Assembly: GCA_944392335.1 (NCBI GenBank) | Contig: CALXWJ010000017.1 | Coordinates: 1-64,000 of the forward strand | Direction: 5' to 3' | Origin: an uncultured Clostridia bacterium | GTDB lineage: Bacteria > Bacillota > Clostridia > UBA1381 | DNA: 64,000 nucleotides | Part shown: positions 45,759 to 55,915 of the stretch, in pieces | Layout: each line of letters starts with the position of its first letter | Numbering within the stretch: position 1 is the stretch's first letter | Made by a program: the position numbers and the translations under genes | The notes under the pieces: generated by a model | What the model saw: the letters and a program-made list of their open reading frames with translations, nothing else | What the model was told of the DNA's origin: nothing | The model's database searches: none

Positions 45759-46121
45759 TATTAGCCCGCCTTTCTTTTAAAATAATATACTTTATTTTTT
45801 CCCAAAAAAAGAAAAATATTCGATACAGTAAAGCATATTAAAATACGATCGATAAAAATATACCCTTTAATAATTCTCATCCACAACATCAATATTAAAA
45901 TAATATTTTTCATCATCAGACAATTTTATTCCATTATCTTAATATATATTATGTTTTTATCCTATGACATCATCTGCCGAAAATATTATTTTATTGCAGT
46001 CATTAAATACGGCAATGCATAAATATACTTATACAAATATCTCTCAAAGATAATTATTGATATAAATAACGATATGCAAATAAATTAACAATATATTTAC
46101 ATAAAAACTAATTTTTCATTG
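45759..46121. other. AT-rich intergenic stretch between ldh and the activase
   Basis: The 363 bp hold no visible gene. They separate two divergent genes and must include the ldh promoter; a clear consensus was not found on that strand. Confidence 0.6.
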
Positions 46122-46150
46122 TTGACTAATTGAGTAAAATCACGTATAAT
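46122..46150 (+). promoter_or_regulatory. Sigma-A promoter of the acyl-CoA dehydratase activase
   Basis: TTGACT (46122-46127), a 17-bp spacer and TATAAT (46145-46150) lie 56 bp before the activase start. Confidence 0.9.
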
Positions 46151-46206
46151 ATATGGTGGTGAAAATTCGACATATTTTTACCATAACATAAATGGAGGTA
46201 ATGTTT

Positions 46207-49200
46207 ATGCCCGAAGTATATAAACTTGGAATAGACGTTGGTTCCACTACCGTTAAAGTGGTAGTGACCGATAAACATAATGATATAAAACACTCTGAAT
46301 ACATGCGTCATTATTCGGATATCAAAAGTACGGTAATGACAATTTTAACAAACACAAAAAAAGCCATGGCAAGCTCCCAGATGCAGGTTGCCATTACGGG
46401 GTCCGGCGGATTATTGCTGTCAAAAATGCTTAACCGCAGCTTTGTTCAAGAGGTTATTGCAACAAAAAAAGCGGTTGAAGTATTCCTTCCCGGGACGGAT
46501 GTGGTGATCGAGCTCGGCGGTGAAGACGCAAAAATCTTGTATCTTACACACGGTCACGAACAAAGAATGAACGGAACATGCGCAGGCGGTACCGGTTCCT
46601 TTATAGATCAGATGGCGGTCCTTTTAAAAACCGATGCAAGCGGTTTAAATGAGCTCGCAAAAAATCACAAGACTATATACCCAATAGCGGCACGCTGCGG
46701 TGTATTTGCAAAGTCTGATGTTCAGCCTTTATTAAACGAAGGGATATCAAAAGAGGATGTTGCGGCTTCGATCTTTCAGGCCGTAGTAACACAGACCATA
46801 AGCGGTCTTGCACAAGGAAGACCTATACGCGGTAAGGTAGTATTTCTGGGAGGCCCTCTTTTCTTCCTTTCACAGCTTCGGGAACAATTTAAAATATCTC
46901 TTGAAGGAAAGGCTTCGGGCTTTGATATCCCCAATGATGCTCAATTATTTATTGCAAAAGGCGCTTCTCTTTTTGCGGACGGAAAAATTACCACAGCAGA
47001 CGAGCTTATAAACACATTGCACTCGGCCCCGCATGTTGAGGCTGAGATCACAAGAATGCCGCCGCTTTTTGAAACGGAGGAAGAAAAGGCAGAATTCGAT
47101 CTGCGCCATAATAAAGATACCGTCGCAAAAGGCAGTATATCCGATGCAACGGGTAAGCTGTACCTTGGGCTTGACGTAGGCTCGACCACCATCAAAGCGG
47201 CATTGATCGATGAAAATAATAATTTGTTATATACGCATTATTCCAAAAATCAAGGAAATCCCATTGGATGTGCAGTCAATATCTTAAAAGACATATACTC
47301 AAAAATGCCTGAAAATTGCTATATTGCAAATGCCGGTGTTACCGGATACGGCGAAAACCTTCTAAAGGCCGCCTTTAATATTCCGATAGGTGAAATAGAA
47401 ACAATAGCACACTACAAAGCCGCGGAGTTTTTCTGCCCCGGAGTTGATTTTATAATCGATATCGGAGGGCAGGATATGAAATGCATGAAAATCAAAGACG
47501 GCGTTATCGACTCGATCATGCTGAATGAAGCTTGTTCATCAGGCTGCGGATCTTTTATCCAAACCTTTGCGGAATCTTTGGGTTATACAACTGAGGATTT
47601 TTCAAAAGAAGCTCTTCATGCAAAAAATCCCGTTGATTTAGGCACAAGATGTACCGTTTTTATGAACTCAAGAGTTAAACAAGCTCAAAAAGAAGGCGCC
47701 ACAGTCGGTGATATAAGCGCCGGATTATCTTATTCTGTTGTGAGAAATGCTTTATATAAAGTAATAAAACTGCGCGATCCCGCGCTTATGGGTGAAAAAA
47801 TTGTTGTTCAGGGCGGGACATTCTTAAATGACGCTATTCTTCGCGCCTTTGAACTTTTATTGGATAAGCATGTGATAAGACCAGATATTGCCGGTTTGAT
47901 GGGCGCTTTCGGCTGTGCTTTGATCGCAAAAGAACGATACACGGGCGAAAACGCGCATCTCCCCACACTTGAAGATCTTGACGTCTTTTCCTTTAAAAAT
48001 TCTACCGCGCGATGCAAAGGATGTTCAAATGCCTGCCGTCTTACGATTACCGATTTCGGCAATAACAGAAAATTCATATCGGGTAACCGCTGCGAAAAAG
48101 GCGCGGGAAAAACCAAACAAAAGAACAACTATCCCGACTTGTTTGAATATAAATATAACAGGATCTTTGATTATAAACCTCTTGAAGAAAAGGATGCTCC
48201 CAACGGTGTTATCGGTATACCGAGAGTATTAAATATGTATGAAAACTATCCTTTATGGTTCACATTATTTACCGAACTCGGTTTTTCCGTAAAGCTGTCT
48301 CCTAAAAGTACTCATGAGATATATGAAAAAGGTATTGAATCCATCCCTTCCGAATCCGCGTGTTATCCTGCAAAGCTTGTGCACGGTCACATCCAGGCTC
48401 TTGTTGAAGACGGCGTTACAAGGATTTTTTATCCGTGCGTTGCCTATGAACAAATAGAATATGAAGATGCCGGCAATCACTTTAACTGCCCTATGGTAAC
48501 ATCTTACCCTGAAGTTATCCACAATAATATGGATATACTGCGGAATAAAAAAATAGATTTCATGTATCCGTTTGTTAATCTTGCAGACCGGCCATCCTTT
48601 AAAAAACAAATCGGAAAAACATTAAAGCAATTTGATTTTTCCCGCTCACAAATAGATGCCGCCTGCGATAAAGCCTTCCAAGAGCTTGCCGCCTTTAAAC
48701 AGGACATACGGAAAAAAGGTGAAGAGACCCTTAAATGGCTGGACGAAAATGATGAACGGGGAATTGTTCTTGCGGGACGTCCCTATCATATTGATCCTGA
48801 AATAAATCATGGTATACCAAGTATGATCACATCTTTGGGATTTGCGGTATTGACAGAGGATTCAATAGCTCACCTTGGTCATTTGAAGCGGGATATACGT
48901 GTCGTGGATCAGTGGGCATATCATACAAGATTGTATGAGTCGGCTGCCGAAGTTATTAAAAACAACAGGCTTGAGTTAATACAGTTAAATTCTTTCGGCT
49001 GCGGTCTTGATGCGGTTACAACCGATCAGGTCCAGGAAATCCTGCAATCTCATCAAAAAATATACACTTCGTTAAAAATTGATGAAGTATCAAATCTGGG
49101 AACGGCAAAGATAAGGGTTCGTTCATTGAAAGCCGCCGTTGTAGAAAGGGAGCAAAATCATTTTAATCCGAAAAAAATTGAAGATTATACAATAAACAGA

Positions 49201-50517
49201 GTACCCTTTACTCCAGTTGAAAGAAAAAAACACACTCTTATATTCCCTCAGATGAGTCCTGTCCATTTCAGATTATTTGAGGCTGTATTGAATAATCATG
49301 GCTACAATGCTATATTATTGGACAAAGCTACCCCTGAAGATATTGAAGCGGGTCTTAAAAGTGTAAACAATGACGCCTGCTATCCATCTATTATAGTCAC
49401 AGGCCAATTGATCAACGCTTTTGTATCGGGTAAATGCGATCCCAACAACACATCGGTAATGATAACTCAGACGGGAGGCGGCTGCCGTGCAACAAACTAT
49501 ATTGCTTTTATCAGAAAGGCCTTAAAGGATGCAGGTTATGCCAATGTTCCGGTCGTCAGTCTTAATTTTTCCGGACTTGAGGGCAATACCGGATTTAAAA
49601 TCACTCCCTCACTGTTATTCGATCTGATCAACTGCTGTATTCTCGGCGATCTGCTTATGACCTGTTATAATTGTATATTGCCGTATGAGGTCAACAAGGG
49701 AGAAACCACGAGAGTTTACCGTGACTTGCTTTCAAAAATCTATACTCTTATAATAAATAACAGCAAAGAAATAAAAAGGGCAAAAAATCTTATTGATGAG
49801 ATAGTTAATACCTTTGATTCGATACCGATCAAAAAGACAAACAAACCAAAAGTCGGCGTAGTGGGAGAAATCCTTGTTAAATTCCACCCTGACGCCAACA
49901 ATAATGTTATGCAGGTTATTGTTGATGAGGGCGGAGAGGCCGTTATGCCCGGATTACTCGATTTTATGCTTTATTGTTTTTACAATACCAATTTCCGGCA
50001 CAAAAATCTCGGTCTTAAATCCTCGACAATGATCATATGCAATTTGGGGATCAAAATTCTTGAATATATGAGAAAGCATATGGCAAATGCATTATTGGCA
50101 AATGAAAAGTTTCATGACCGTGCTCCTAAGCCCATCAAGGTACTTGCAGACGGTGCAAAGGATGTTCTTCAGCTCGGGCACTGCAGCGGTGAAGGGTGGT
50201 TTCTTACGGGTGAAATGGTCGAACTAATTGAATCCGGCGTTCCCAACATAATTTGCGTTCAGCCTTTTGCATGCCTGCCCAATCATGTTACCGGAAAAGG
50301 TATGATCAAAGAATTGAGACGCCTACACCCTCTTGCCAATATAGTCGCGATAGATTACGATCCCGGAGCAAGTGAAGTTAATCAATTAAACAGGATCAAG
50401 CTCATGATGGCAATTGCCTTTGAAAATCTAAACAAGGAAGCAGAAATAGATACATCTAAAGAGGCAGAGCATCGGATGCCGAAAACCAATTCCAAATCTG
50501 TAGGCGTCCCGGTATGA
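46207..50517 (+). CDS. Two-ATPase acyl-CoA dehydratase activase fused to DUF2229 and HgdB-like domains
   Basis: This 1436-residue cytoplasmic protein joins two BadF/HgdC-type ASKHA ATPase domains: about 5-270 with [12 protein letters not shown] and [15 protein letters not shown], and about 318-590 with [19 protein letters not shown] and [11 protein letters not shown] cysteine cluster [10 protein letters not shown] (about 603) follows, then a DUF2229 domain and a C-terminal HgdB-like part ([29 protein letters not shown]). The HgdC activator uses ATP to inject one electron into 2-hydroxyacyl-CoA dehydratase through a 4Fe-4S cluster. The long fusion is known in Clostridia but its partner is not. 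No hgdAB genes are adjacent. The ATG at 46207 fits GGAGGT at 46194. Confidence 0.87.
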   Translation: MPEVYKLGIDVGSTTVKVVVTDKHNDIKHSEYMRHYSDIKSTVMTILTNTKKAMASSQMQVAITGSGGLLLSKMLNRSFVQEVIATKKAVEVFLPGTDVVIELGGEDAKILYLTHGHEQRMNGTCAGGTGSFIDQMAVLLKTDASGLNELAKNHKTIYPIAARCGVFAKSDVQPLLNEGISKEDVAASIFQAVVTQTISGLAQGRPIRGKVVFLGGPLFFLSQLREQFKISLEGKASGFDIPNDAQLFIAKGASLFADGKITTADELINTLHSAPHVEAEITRMPPLFETEEEKAEFDLRHNKDTVAKGSISDATGKLYLGLDVGSTTIKAALIDENNNLLYTHYSKNQGNPIGCAVNILKDIYSKMPENCYIANAGVTGYGENLLKAAFNIPIGEIETIAHYKAAEFFCPGVDFIIDIGGQDMKCMKIKDGVIDSIMLNEACSSGCGSFIQTFAESLGYTTEDFSKEALHAKNPVDLGTRCTVFMNSRVKQAQKEGATVGDISAGLSYSVVRNALYKVIKLRDPALMGEKIVVQGGTFLNDAILRAFELLLDKHVIRPDIAGLMGAFGCALIAKERYTGENAHLPTLEDLDVFSFKNSTARCKGCSNACRLTITDFGNNRKFISGNRCEKGAGKTKQKNNYPDLFEYKYNRIFDYKPLEEKDAPNGVIGIPRVLNMYENYPLWFTLFTELGFSVKLSPKSTHEIYEKGIESIPSESACYPAKLVHGHIQALVEDGVTRIFYPCVAYEQIEYEDAGNHFNCPMVTSYPEVIHNNMDILRNKKIDFMYPFVNLADRPSFKKQIGKTLKQFDFSRSQIDAACDKAFQELAAFKQDIRKKGEETLKWLDENDERGIVLAGRPYHIDPEINHGIPSMITSLGFAVLTEDSIAHLGHLKRDIRVVDQWAYHTRLYESAAEVIKNNRLELIQLNSFGCGLDAVTTDQVQEILQSHQKIYTSLKIDEVSNLGTAKIRVRSLKAAVVEREQNHFNPKKIEDYTINRVPFTPVERKKHTLIFPQMSPVHFRLFEAVLNNHGYNAILLDKATPEDIEAGLKSVNNDACYPSIIVTGQLINAFVSGKCDPNNTSVMITQTGGGCRATNYIAFIRKALKDAGYANVPVVSLNFSGLEGNTGFKITPSLLFDLINCCILGDLLMTCYNCILPYEVNKGETTRVYRDLLSKIYTLIINNSKEIKRAKNLIDEIVNTFDSIPIKKTNKPKVGVVGEILVKFHPDANNNVMQVIVDEGGEAVMPGLLDFMLYCFYNTNFRHKNLGLKSSTMIICNLGIKILEYMRKHMANALLANEKFHDRAPKPIKVLADGAKDVLQLGHCSGEGWFLTGEMVELIESGVPNIICVQPFACLPNHVTGKGMIKELRRLHPLANIVAIDYDPGASEVNQLNRIKLMMAIAFENLNKEAEIDTSKEAEHRMPKTNSKSVGVPV

Positions 50518-50575
50518 TTTCAAGAAATGTCAGGATGTATATAAAACACTGTTCTTAAAAGAAAGGATCTAACTT

Positions 50576-51079
50576 ATGAAAAAAATTGCAAAATTTGAAA
50601 AGGTATCTCTCCGACAGTTTGAATATTCCTGGAAGGATACATTTGGTGAAGGTGAAAATGTTTACAATGAAATCAAACTCCCTCATCGTGCCACATCAGG
50701 CTCGGCAGGCTATGATTTTTATTCGCCGCTGGATTTTTCACTTGCTCCCGGTGAATCAATCAAAATTCCGACAGGCATAAGAGCCAAAATAGCTGACGGA
50801 TGGGTGCTGAAAATTTATCCGAGAAGCGGACTGGGATTTAAATACAGACTTCAGCTCAATAACACCGTTGGGATAATCGACAGCGACTATTACAGCTCCG
50901 ATAACGAAGGGCATATATTCATTAAAATCACAAATGATTCCAAAGAAGGTAAAACATTGGAAGTAAAAAAAGGCGATGCTTTTGCTCAGGGAATTTTTAT
51001 TGAATACGGTATCACCGTCGATGATGATGCCGACGGGGTAAGAAACGGCGGTTTCGGAAGCACGTCCTCGAGCCATTAA
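50576..51079 (+). CDS. dut: dUTP diphosphatase
   Basis: The 167-residue trimeric dUTPase splits dUTP to dUMP and PPi, preventing uracil in DNA. The five family motifs are visible: ATSGSAGYDFYS, YPRSGLGFKY, GIIDSDYYS, KGDAFAQGIF and RNGGFGSTSSS. An N-terminal extension of about 35 residues precedes motif 1. It has its own ribosome site (AAAGGA) and a hairpin behind it. Confidence 0.95.
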   Translation: MKKIAKFEKVSLRQFEYSWKDTFGEGENVYNEIKLPHRATSGSAGYDFYSPLDFSLAPGESIKIPTGIRAKIADGWVLKIYPRSGLGFKYRLQLNNTVGIIDSDYYSSDNEGHIFIKITNDSKEGKTLEVKKGDAFAQGIFIEYGITVDDDADGVRNGGFGSTSSSH

Positions 51080-51104
51080 ACAAATATAACACAAAACATG
51101 AAAA

Positions 51105-51156
51105 AAGACTGTTAAACATGCGTATTTTTACATACACATCATAACAGTCTTATTTT
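51105..51156. terminator. Terminator between dut and spoVFB
   Basis: Arms AAGACTGTTA (51105-51114) and TAACAGTCTT (51142-51151) have a 27-nt loop, then ATTTTC on the plus strand and A/T-rich bases on the other side. It serves two converging genes. Confidence 0.7.
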
Positions 51157-51192
51157 CATTGCAATTGCTTATCTTTGGCAAAATCTATATGA

Positions 51193-51771
51193 TCAGCACA
51201 GTACCGGCTGGAATTGTTTTCCATCCAAAGCTGCTTTTACAGTATCCTGGATTTTTGACATGTCTGCAACAAGGGAATTTGGTTTTTTTACATAATCATC
51301 CTGCCCAAAGGGGACAAAATACAGATTTTTATAATTTAACAAGGCTCCTATATTCTTTGCGGCATTTCCAAGTCCGTCATTTGTCGACACGGCAATAACA
51401 AGAGGTTTCTGATTCCTCAGATGCGCCTTAGCCGCCATTGTTACCGAACTGTCCGCAATTCCCAACGCAAGTTTTGCAAGAGTATTCCCGGTACACGGAG
51501 CAATTATCAGCACATCAAGATAACCCTTTGGCCCTATCGGTTCTGATTCTTTAATCGTCTTTATTATCTCATTGCCCGTGATTTCTTTTATTTTACTGCA
51601 AAAATCATTTGCTTCTCCGAATCTTGTGTCGGTGGAGAATGCTGTTTCACTCATAATCGGATAAATGACCGCGCCGGTATGTGAAAGCTCTTCCAGCTCT
51701 TTTAAAACCTTTTTAAAGGTACAAAACGATCCGCACAATGCAAAACCTATTTTTTTATCGGTTAACTCCAA
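51193..51771 (-). CDS. spoVFB: Dipicolinate synthase subunit B
   Basis: The 192-residue flavoprotein-like subunit belongs to the Dfp/flavoprotein family and makes dipicolinic acid with subunit A in the mother cell during late sporulation. Seen are IGFALCGSFCTFKKVL, IIAPCTGNTLAKLALGIADS and PLVIAVSTNDGLG. The start is TTG at 51771 behind GAGGGGGTG, which lies at the end of the spoVFA remnant, 3 bp after its stop. Mother-cell sigma K control is known for the family; no promoter was identified here. Its partner gene is split by a mobile element. Confidence 0.93.
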   Translation of the reverse strand: MELTDKKIGFALCGSFCTFKKVLKELEELSHTGAVIYPIMSETAFSTDTRFGEANDFCSKIKEITGNEIIKTIKESEPIGPKGYLDVLIIAPCTGNTLAKLALGIADSSVTMAAKAHLRNQKPLVIAVSTNDGLGNAAKNIGALLNYKNLYFVPFGQDDYVKKPNSLVADMSKIQDTVKAALDGKQFQPVLC

Positions 51772-51774
51772 ATC

Positions 51775-51855
51775 CTACACCCCCTCTTCAGCAATTATGT
51801 TGACAACGGTATCTTTAATTATTTTCCCTGATGTTATCGGGGCTACTCTTCCCGG
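51775..51855 (-). pseudogene. spoVFA: 3' remnant of spoVFA (dipicolinate synthase subunit A), interrupted
   Basis: On the minus strand, an open frame of 26 codons ends with TAG at 51775-51777 and reads PGRVAPITSGKIIKD then TVVNIIAEEGV. Its content and place, directly ahead of spoVFB with 3 bp between, fit the C-terminus of SpoVFA (DpaA). An in-frame TAA at 51856-51858 marks where coding ends. The serine recombinase begins 28 bp further on. The N-terminal part of about 270 codons is missing from this site and should be looked for beyond the right end of the element. Identity was inferred from gene order and a short tail only. Confidence 0.72.
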
Positions 51856-51882
51856 TTAGATTGTTATAAGTTGAAAATAAAA

Positions 51883-53403
51883 TTAATAAAAAATAAAATC
51901 GGCAGTTCTGCCCTCTAATACGATTTCTTGTATAACCTCTTTTGCAATCTTCTTTTTTGTTTCAATTGTAAAGTCTTGCCAGCCGGTTAAAATATAATCA
52001 ATATCAAAATTCAGCGAACTTGCTTTGTTCGCTTTTAATTCCTGTTTTGCGATTTCCTCTAAAATTTTATTTTTTTCACTATCCAACTTTTCTATATGCT
52101 GATTCAAGTATGATACACTAATATCGGAACCTTCTGCGATACTTTCGATAATATTATTTATTTTCTTGTCAATATTTGCAATCTGAATTTTAAGCTCATT
52201 TATTTCGGGAGTATCACGAACAACCTCAACGCTTTTTAACTCCTTTAATTCTTCAAGTCTTGATAAAATCTCTGCTTCTGCAATTTCTTCCAAGTCTTTG
52301 ACCGCAAGCATGGTTTTAGGATATGGACAAGAGTTGTTTTTTCTGCCTCTGCAATATAAATATTTATATTCCTTAACACTATTTTTATTTTTGTGTTTTT
52401 TAACATAATATGTATATCCGCATTTGCATTTTACCAAGCCTTGAAGCCATGATAAGCTCCCTGTTCCAAGATTGGAATGATTTTTCTTCTTGTTAATCAA
52501 ACCTTGCACATTCAGCCATAATGAAGGTTCTATAATTCCTTCATGCAGTCCCAATGATACAAAATCATTTTTTAAATTTGTAAATTTTGAACCTTTTCTT
52601 TTTTCCGTAGTTCCGTAAACATAACAGCCATATTTTCCGATATAATCTTCAACAGGATTTGTCATTGTTCCGCCAAGTCCTTGAAGATAATTGTATATAT
52701 CTGCATTAGCTTTTACATATACAGGATTTTTGAGCATTCTTGCGATAGCGGTTTCACACCATGGTCTGTTTCTTTTTGAAATGACCTTATCATTATTAAG
52801 GCCTCTCGCAATTTCACTCATACTTTTTCCATTGATGTAGTCATTAAATATTTTTAAAAGAATCTTGCTTTCGTCTTTGTTTTCTTCAAATGTATATGTT
52901 TTAAGACCGTTTACGGTTGTTTCAATCTTATTATATCCAAATGGAGCGGGTCCGCCTAAATAAAAGCCTTTTTCACCTCTTGCATAATAGTTATCTTTTA
53001 TTCTTTGCTGTATATTCTCTCGTTCCATTTCTGCAAACATCATAAGAATATTTAAAATCATTTTTCCCATTTGTGTAGATGTGTCAAAATCTTCGGAACA
53101 GGAAACTAATTTTACTCCGTATTTTGAAAAATCTTGCTGCATTGATAAAAAATCAATCAGAGAACGGCTGATTCTATCAAACTTATAGATTATAATTTTA
53201 GAAACAATCCCTTTTCTGACTTCATTCATCATTTCTTGAAATTGTGGTCTGTCTGTTGATTTTCCCGAATATCCTTTATCATAAAAAATGCTGAAATTCT
53301 CAGTATCAAGCTTCTTTTTACAATCGTTGATTTGAGTTTCAATGCTGATACTGTCTCTTTTGTCAACCGATTGCCTTGCATAAATAACTTCAATTTTGTT
53401 CAT
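51883..53403 (-). CDS. Large serine recombinase (integrase/excisionase)
   Basis: The 506-residue enzyme has the N-terminal resolvase domain with catalytic Ser12 in IYARQSVDKRDS, IIYKFDRISRS and MMFAEMERENIQQR. A recombinase domain (PAPFGYNKIE...), a zinc ribbon (CKCGYTYYVKK..., CRGRKNNSCPYP) and a C-terminal coiled coil follow. Such enzymes integrate and excise phages and elements by a double-strand break and rotation. The ATG at 53403 fits AGGAGA; an in-frame extension of 24 residues has no site. It is transcribed toward the spoVFA junction, with its stop 27 bp inside the boundary. Confidence 0.95.
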   Translation of the reverse strand: MNKIEVIYARQSVDKRDSISIETQINDCKKKLDTENFSIFYDKGYSGKSTDRPQFQEMMNEVRKGIVSKIIIYKFDRISRSLIDFLSMQQDFSKYGVKLVSCSEDFDTSTQMGKMILNILMMFAEMERENIQQRIKDNYYARGEKGFYLGGPAPFGYNKIETTVNGLKTYTFEENKDESKILLKIFNDYINGKSMSEIARGLNNDKVISKRNRPWCETAIARMLKNPVYVKANADIYNYLQGLGGTMTNPVEDYIGKYGCYVYGTTEKRKGSKFTNLKNDFVSLGLHEGIIEPSLWLNVQGLINKKKNHSNLGTGSLSWLQGLVKCKCGYTYYVKKHKNKNSVKEYKYLYCRGRKNNSCPYPKTMLAVKDLEEIAEAEILSRLEELKELKSVEVVRDTPEINELKIQIANIDKKINNIIESIAEGSDISVSYLNQHIEKLDSEKNKILEEIAKQELKANKASSLNFDIDYILTGWQDFTIETKKKIAKEVIQEIVLEGRTADFIFY

Positions 53404-53421
53404 CTTCATTCTCCTATATAA

Positions 53422-53459
53422 ATAGTGCGGCAATCCAATATGACTGATTACCGCACTAT
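53422..53459. terminator. Hairpin upstream of the recombinase
   Basis: Arms ATAGTGCGG-CAAT (53422-53434) and ATTA-CCGCACTAT (53447-53459) have a 12-nt loop. It lies between the small gene at 53465 and the recombinase, so it may lower read-through into the recombinase or act as an RNA control element. Confidence 0.6.
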
Positions 53460-53464
53460 AATTC

Positions 53465-53698
53465 TTACGATACACTTTTTTGAATAACTCGTATTATACG
53501 GTCTTTAATCTCTGTGTTTCGTTTTTCTTTTTGGGTTTTATTCAGTTTTGGAATATGAATCTTGACTGTTACCCCGTTTTTTACATATTCTTTGTACAAT
53601 TCATATACTTCCTGCTGCTTTGTATGTTGCTGAATCGTTTGTTTATCGCAACTGATATATGCCTTGTCTTGTGTTTGGCATAAAGTATCAGACAGCAT
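53465..53698 (-). CDS. Small basic protein of unknown function
   Basis: The 77-residue protein is rich in Lys and Gln, with QTIQQHTKQQEVYELYKEYV and KIHIPKLNKTQKEKRN. No domain is recognised. AAAGGAG before the ATG at 53698 supports translation. It lies 61 bp before the recombinase on the same strand, a position where recombination directionality factors or regulators are found, but that role is only a guess. Confidence 0.6.
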   Translation of the reverse strand: MLSDTLCQTQDKAYISCDKQTIQQHTKQQEVYELYKEYVKNGVTVKIHIPKLNKTQKEKRNTEIKDRIIRVIQKSVS

Positions 53699-53828
53699 TT
53701 TTACTCCTTTCATGATATTTTACAAGCCTTACTTTTCAAAGCTGTGTATGCGATTATAATACACAACTTTGAAAAAGTAAACGGCATAAATTTATTTTTT
53801 ATAAATTGTATTATTATTTGTGCTTGTC

Positions 53829-54419
53829 TTATTCATTTAATTTGTTTTTCATATTAAGCGTTTGCATTAAACCATTAAATAATGCCTCATGCCTATCCGA
53901 AACCCAATACTCATATACACAATAATAGGTATTATCTTTTCCCTTATCAAGGATTAGTCTTTCCCAGTCTTTTTTATAGTTCAATTTTTCGAGCCACCAT
54001 AAAGCGTCTCCATATTGCATACGCTGTCTGAAAGTAAAACCATTTTTTCTTTTGTTGATTCGCTTTCTCATATAACCGGTTGCTCCGTTTTTTCCACTCC
54101 TAAGAATCAACGTTATTCCTTCTTGGGTTATTTCCATTATAACAATATCATATTTATCAATTTTAAGAATTGATTTTTCTCTGATATGTGGACAGCCTTC
54201 TCTGACGGTTATGATTTCACCATCCTGACCTTCCATTTCTATTAATTTCCCATGTCTTTCTTTATCTGCTGTTTTTGCGTACTTAAGATTTTTTGCGAGC
54301 ATTTCTTCATTTTCTCCTTTTTTCATTTCAAATAATTTGTTAATTAAATTCTTGGTTTCTGTTTTGATAACTGTGTTATTTTCATTTGTCATAATCTCTA
54401 TGTTATTTTCTTTTATCAT
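53829..54419 (-). CDS. Hypothetical protein of the mobile element
   Basis: The 196-residue protein is charged, with a lysine-rich helical N-terminal half and a C-terminal domain containing GCPHIREKSILKIDKYDIVIME and FRQRMQYGDALWWLEKLNYKKDW. No family is recognised. AAAGGAAAG lies upstream of the start. It is part of a same-strand row with the small genes around it. Confidence 0.65.
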   Translation of the reverse strand: MIKENNIEIMTNENNTVIKTETKNLINKLFEMKKGENEEMLAKNLKYAKTADKERHGKLIEMEGQDGEIITVREGCPHIREKSILKIDKYDIVIMEITQEGITLILRSGKNGATGYMRKRINKRKNGFTFRQRMQYGDALWWLEKLNYKKDWERLILDKGKDNTYYCVYEYWVSDRHEALFNGLMQTLNMKNKLNE

Positions 54420-54474
54420 AATTTCTACTTTCCTTTCAGTACTTGAAATTTTTAAATAAATATAATTTTTTCGT

Positions 54475-54789
54475 TTATTGTCTTTTCCATGTTTCTGTTA
54501 TTGTAACAGCTAATAGCATAGGTCCTATAGAGCATTCGCCAATATCAGAATCACAGAAAACATAATTTTTACTTTTTAAATAATCAACGGCTTCTTCATA
54601 GGAACAAGTTTTTATTTTGTTAAAATCTTCTTCTAAATAACCAAGTGTTATATCATGTATGGGTGCAGAACCTATGCGTAATGGTATGAATAGAATGGCA
54701 GTATCGTATTTTTTATAAATAGTTGTAACGTCTGTGGGGTTAGCGTGATAGTTATTATTAGCTTTGTTTATAATATTATTTTTTTTCAT
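54475..54789 (-). CDS. Hypothetical protein of the mobile element
   Basis: The 104-residue protein has a predicted alpha/beta pattern with TAILFIPLRIGSAPIHDITLGYL and DYLKSKNYVFCDSDIGECSIGPMLL. No known family is seen. The ATG at 54789 follows AAAGGAGA. Function is unknown. Confidence 0.62.
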   Translation of the reverse strand: MKKNNIINKANNNYHANPTDVTTIYKKYDTAILFIPLRIGSAPIHDITLGYLEEDFNKIKTCSYEEAVDYLKSKNYVFCDSDIGECSIGPMLLAVTITETWKRQ

Positions 54790-54990
54790 TTTTAATAAAT
54801 CTCCTTTTAACATTTAAATTTTTTGATTGTTTAGAAAATATTGGGTGGCTCGCCGCTTATATACAAGCGTATTAAATGCATAATAAAACACTCCTTGTTT
54901 CTATATGATTTTATATCATTATCAGCCATTTAAAACCATGCATAGGTATTATTATATTGATAAAGGGAACGCATAAAATAACTATATTTT

Positions 54991-55779
54991 TTATGGTTTT
55001 ATATACTGTTCATATGCTGTTTTCCAACAACCATAAACTTCACCGTCATTTTGATTTACGGCTACGTACTCGTTTTCAGCAGAATAAGTTTTAACCATAT
55101 TATCAGGCTTACAATTCTTATATTTATCTCTGCTTTTTTTGATTTTCATATCCTTTGAATGTCCATATATCTTTAAATACGGAGGATAATAAATAAGTCG
55201 TGATATTTTGTTTTCAAATCTTGTAATGTCAAAATAAAACGGCAATGTTGCAATATTGGATGGAGTTTTTACAGCTACTTCATGACCATGCAACCATAAA
55301 TCGCAGACAGTTTCAACTGTGATATTAAACAGCTTTTCATCTAATCTCTTTATAAGAGAATGTATATGCCATGAACCGTTTTCTTGTGGCTCTTTAACAT
55401 AAAAATATCTGCACTTACAATATCTTCTTTCCAGTTTCTGCATGAACTTTTTAAAATCATATGACAGCCTATATGGATCTTCCATTTTTGAAGAATAAGT
55501 CAGCGTGATAAACTTCTCTGTAGAATCACCGTCAAAATATCCTCTAATTAATCTTGGAACATTTTTAAAATCTCTTTTAAAGTTATCAATAGACTTGCTG
55601 TGTGAATATTTATATTCTTTTATCTCGTTAGTAGTGTTATCTACATATTGCGTCTGACTCAATTTTGTTACTTTAACTTGCTGGGTTTCTTGTCTACAGC
55701 AAATAATTTCTCTGTATTTGCCGCTATAATATACGGTTACCAATTCATCATCCTTAATTAATTTATTATCAATTTGCAT
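54991..55779 (-). CDS. HUH endonuclease, rolling-circle Rep-like replication protein
   Basis: The 262-residue protein has a rolling-circle replication initiator core: motif 1 FITLTYS (90-96), motif 2 GSWHIHSL with the HUH histidines 138 and 140, and tyrosines in the 200-220 region (IYYPPYLKIYG) for motif 3. Such enzymes nick one strand at an origin and become linked to it by tyrosine. It resembles ORF2/G2P-type proteins of clostridial mobile elements. The flanking noncoding DNA contains two strong inverted repeats. No helicase or primase is adjacent. Confidence 0.82.
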   Translation of the reverse strand: MQIDNKLIKDDELVTVYYSGKYREIICCRQETQQVKVTKLSQTQYVDNTTNEIKEYKYSHSKSIDNFKRDFKNVPRLIRGYFDGDSTEKFITLTYSSKMEDPYRLSYDFKKFMQKLERRYCKCRYFYVKEPQENGSWHIHSLIKRLDEKLFNITVETVCDLWLHGHEVAVKTPSNIATLPFYFDITRFENKISRLIYYPPYLKIYGHSKDMKIKKSRDKYKNCKPDNMVKTYSAENEYVAVNQNDGEVYGCWKTAYEQYIKP

Positions 55780-55827
55780 ATTTTTTTATCTCCTACAATT
55801 ATAAAATATTCTTGATGTGTCCATATT

Positions 55828-55915
55828 AATTAAAATATGAATATTTTAATTTGGAATACAAATGATATGTATTCACAGACAATAATTCTTTATTTTAGCT
55901 CTATTAAAGAATTAT
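55828..55915. repeat. Two inverted repeats upstream of rep (possible origin or operator)
   Basis: One perfect palindrome has 11-bp arms AATTAAAATAT (55828-55838) and ATATTTTAATT (55841-55851). The second has arms ATAATTCTTTA (55882-55892) and TAAAGAATTAT (55905-55915). Both lie in the 357-bp gap between the rep gene (-) and the DUF6076-like gene (+). The gap has no other gene. Confidence 0.6.
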
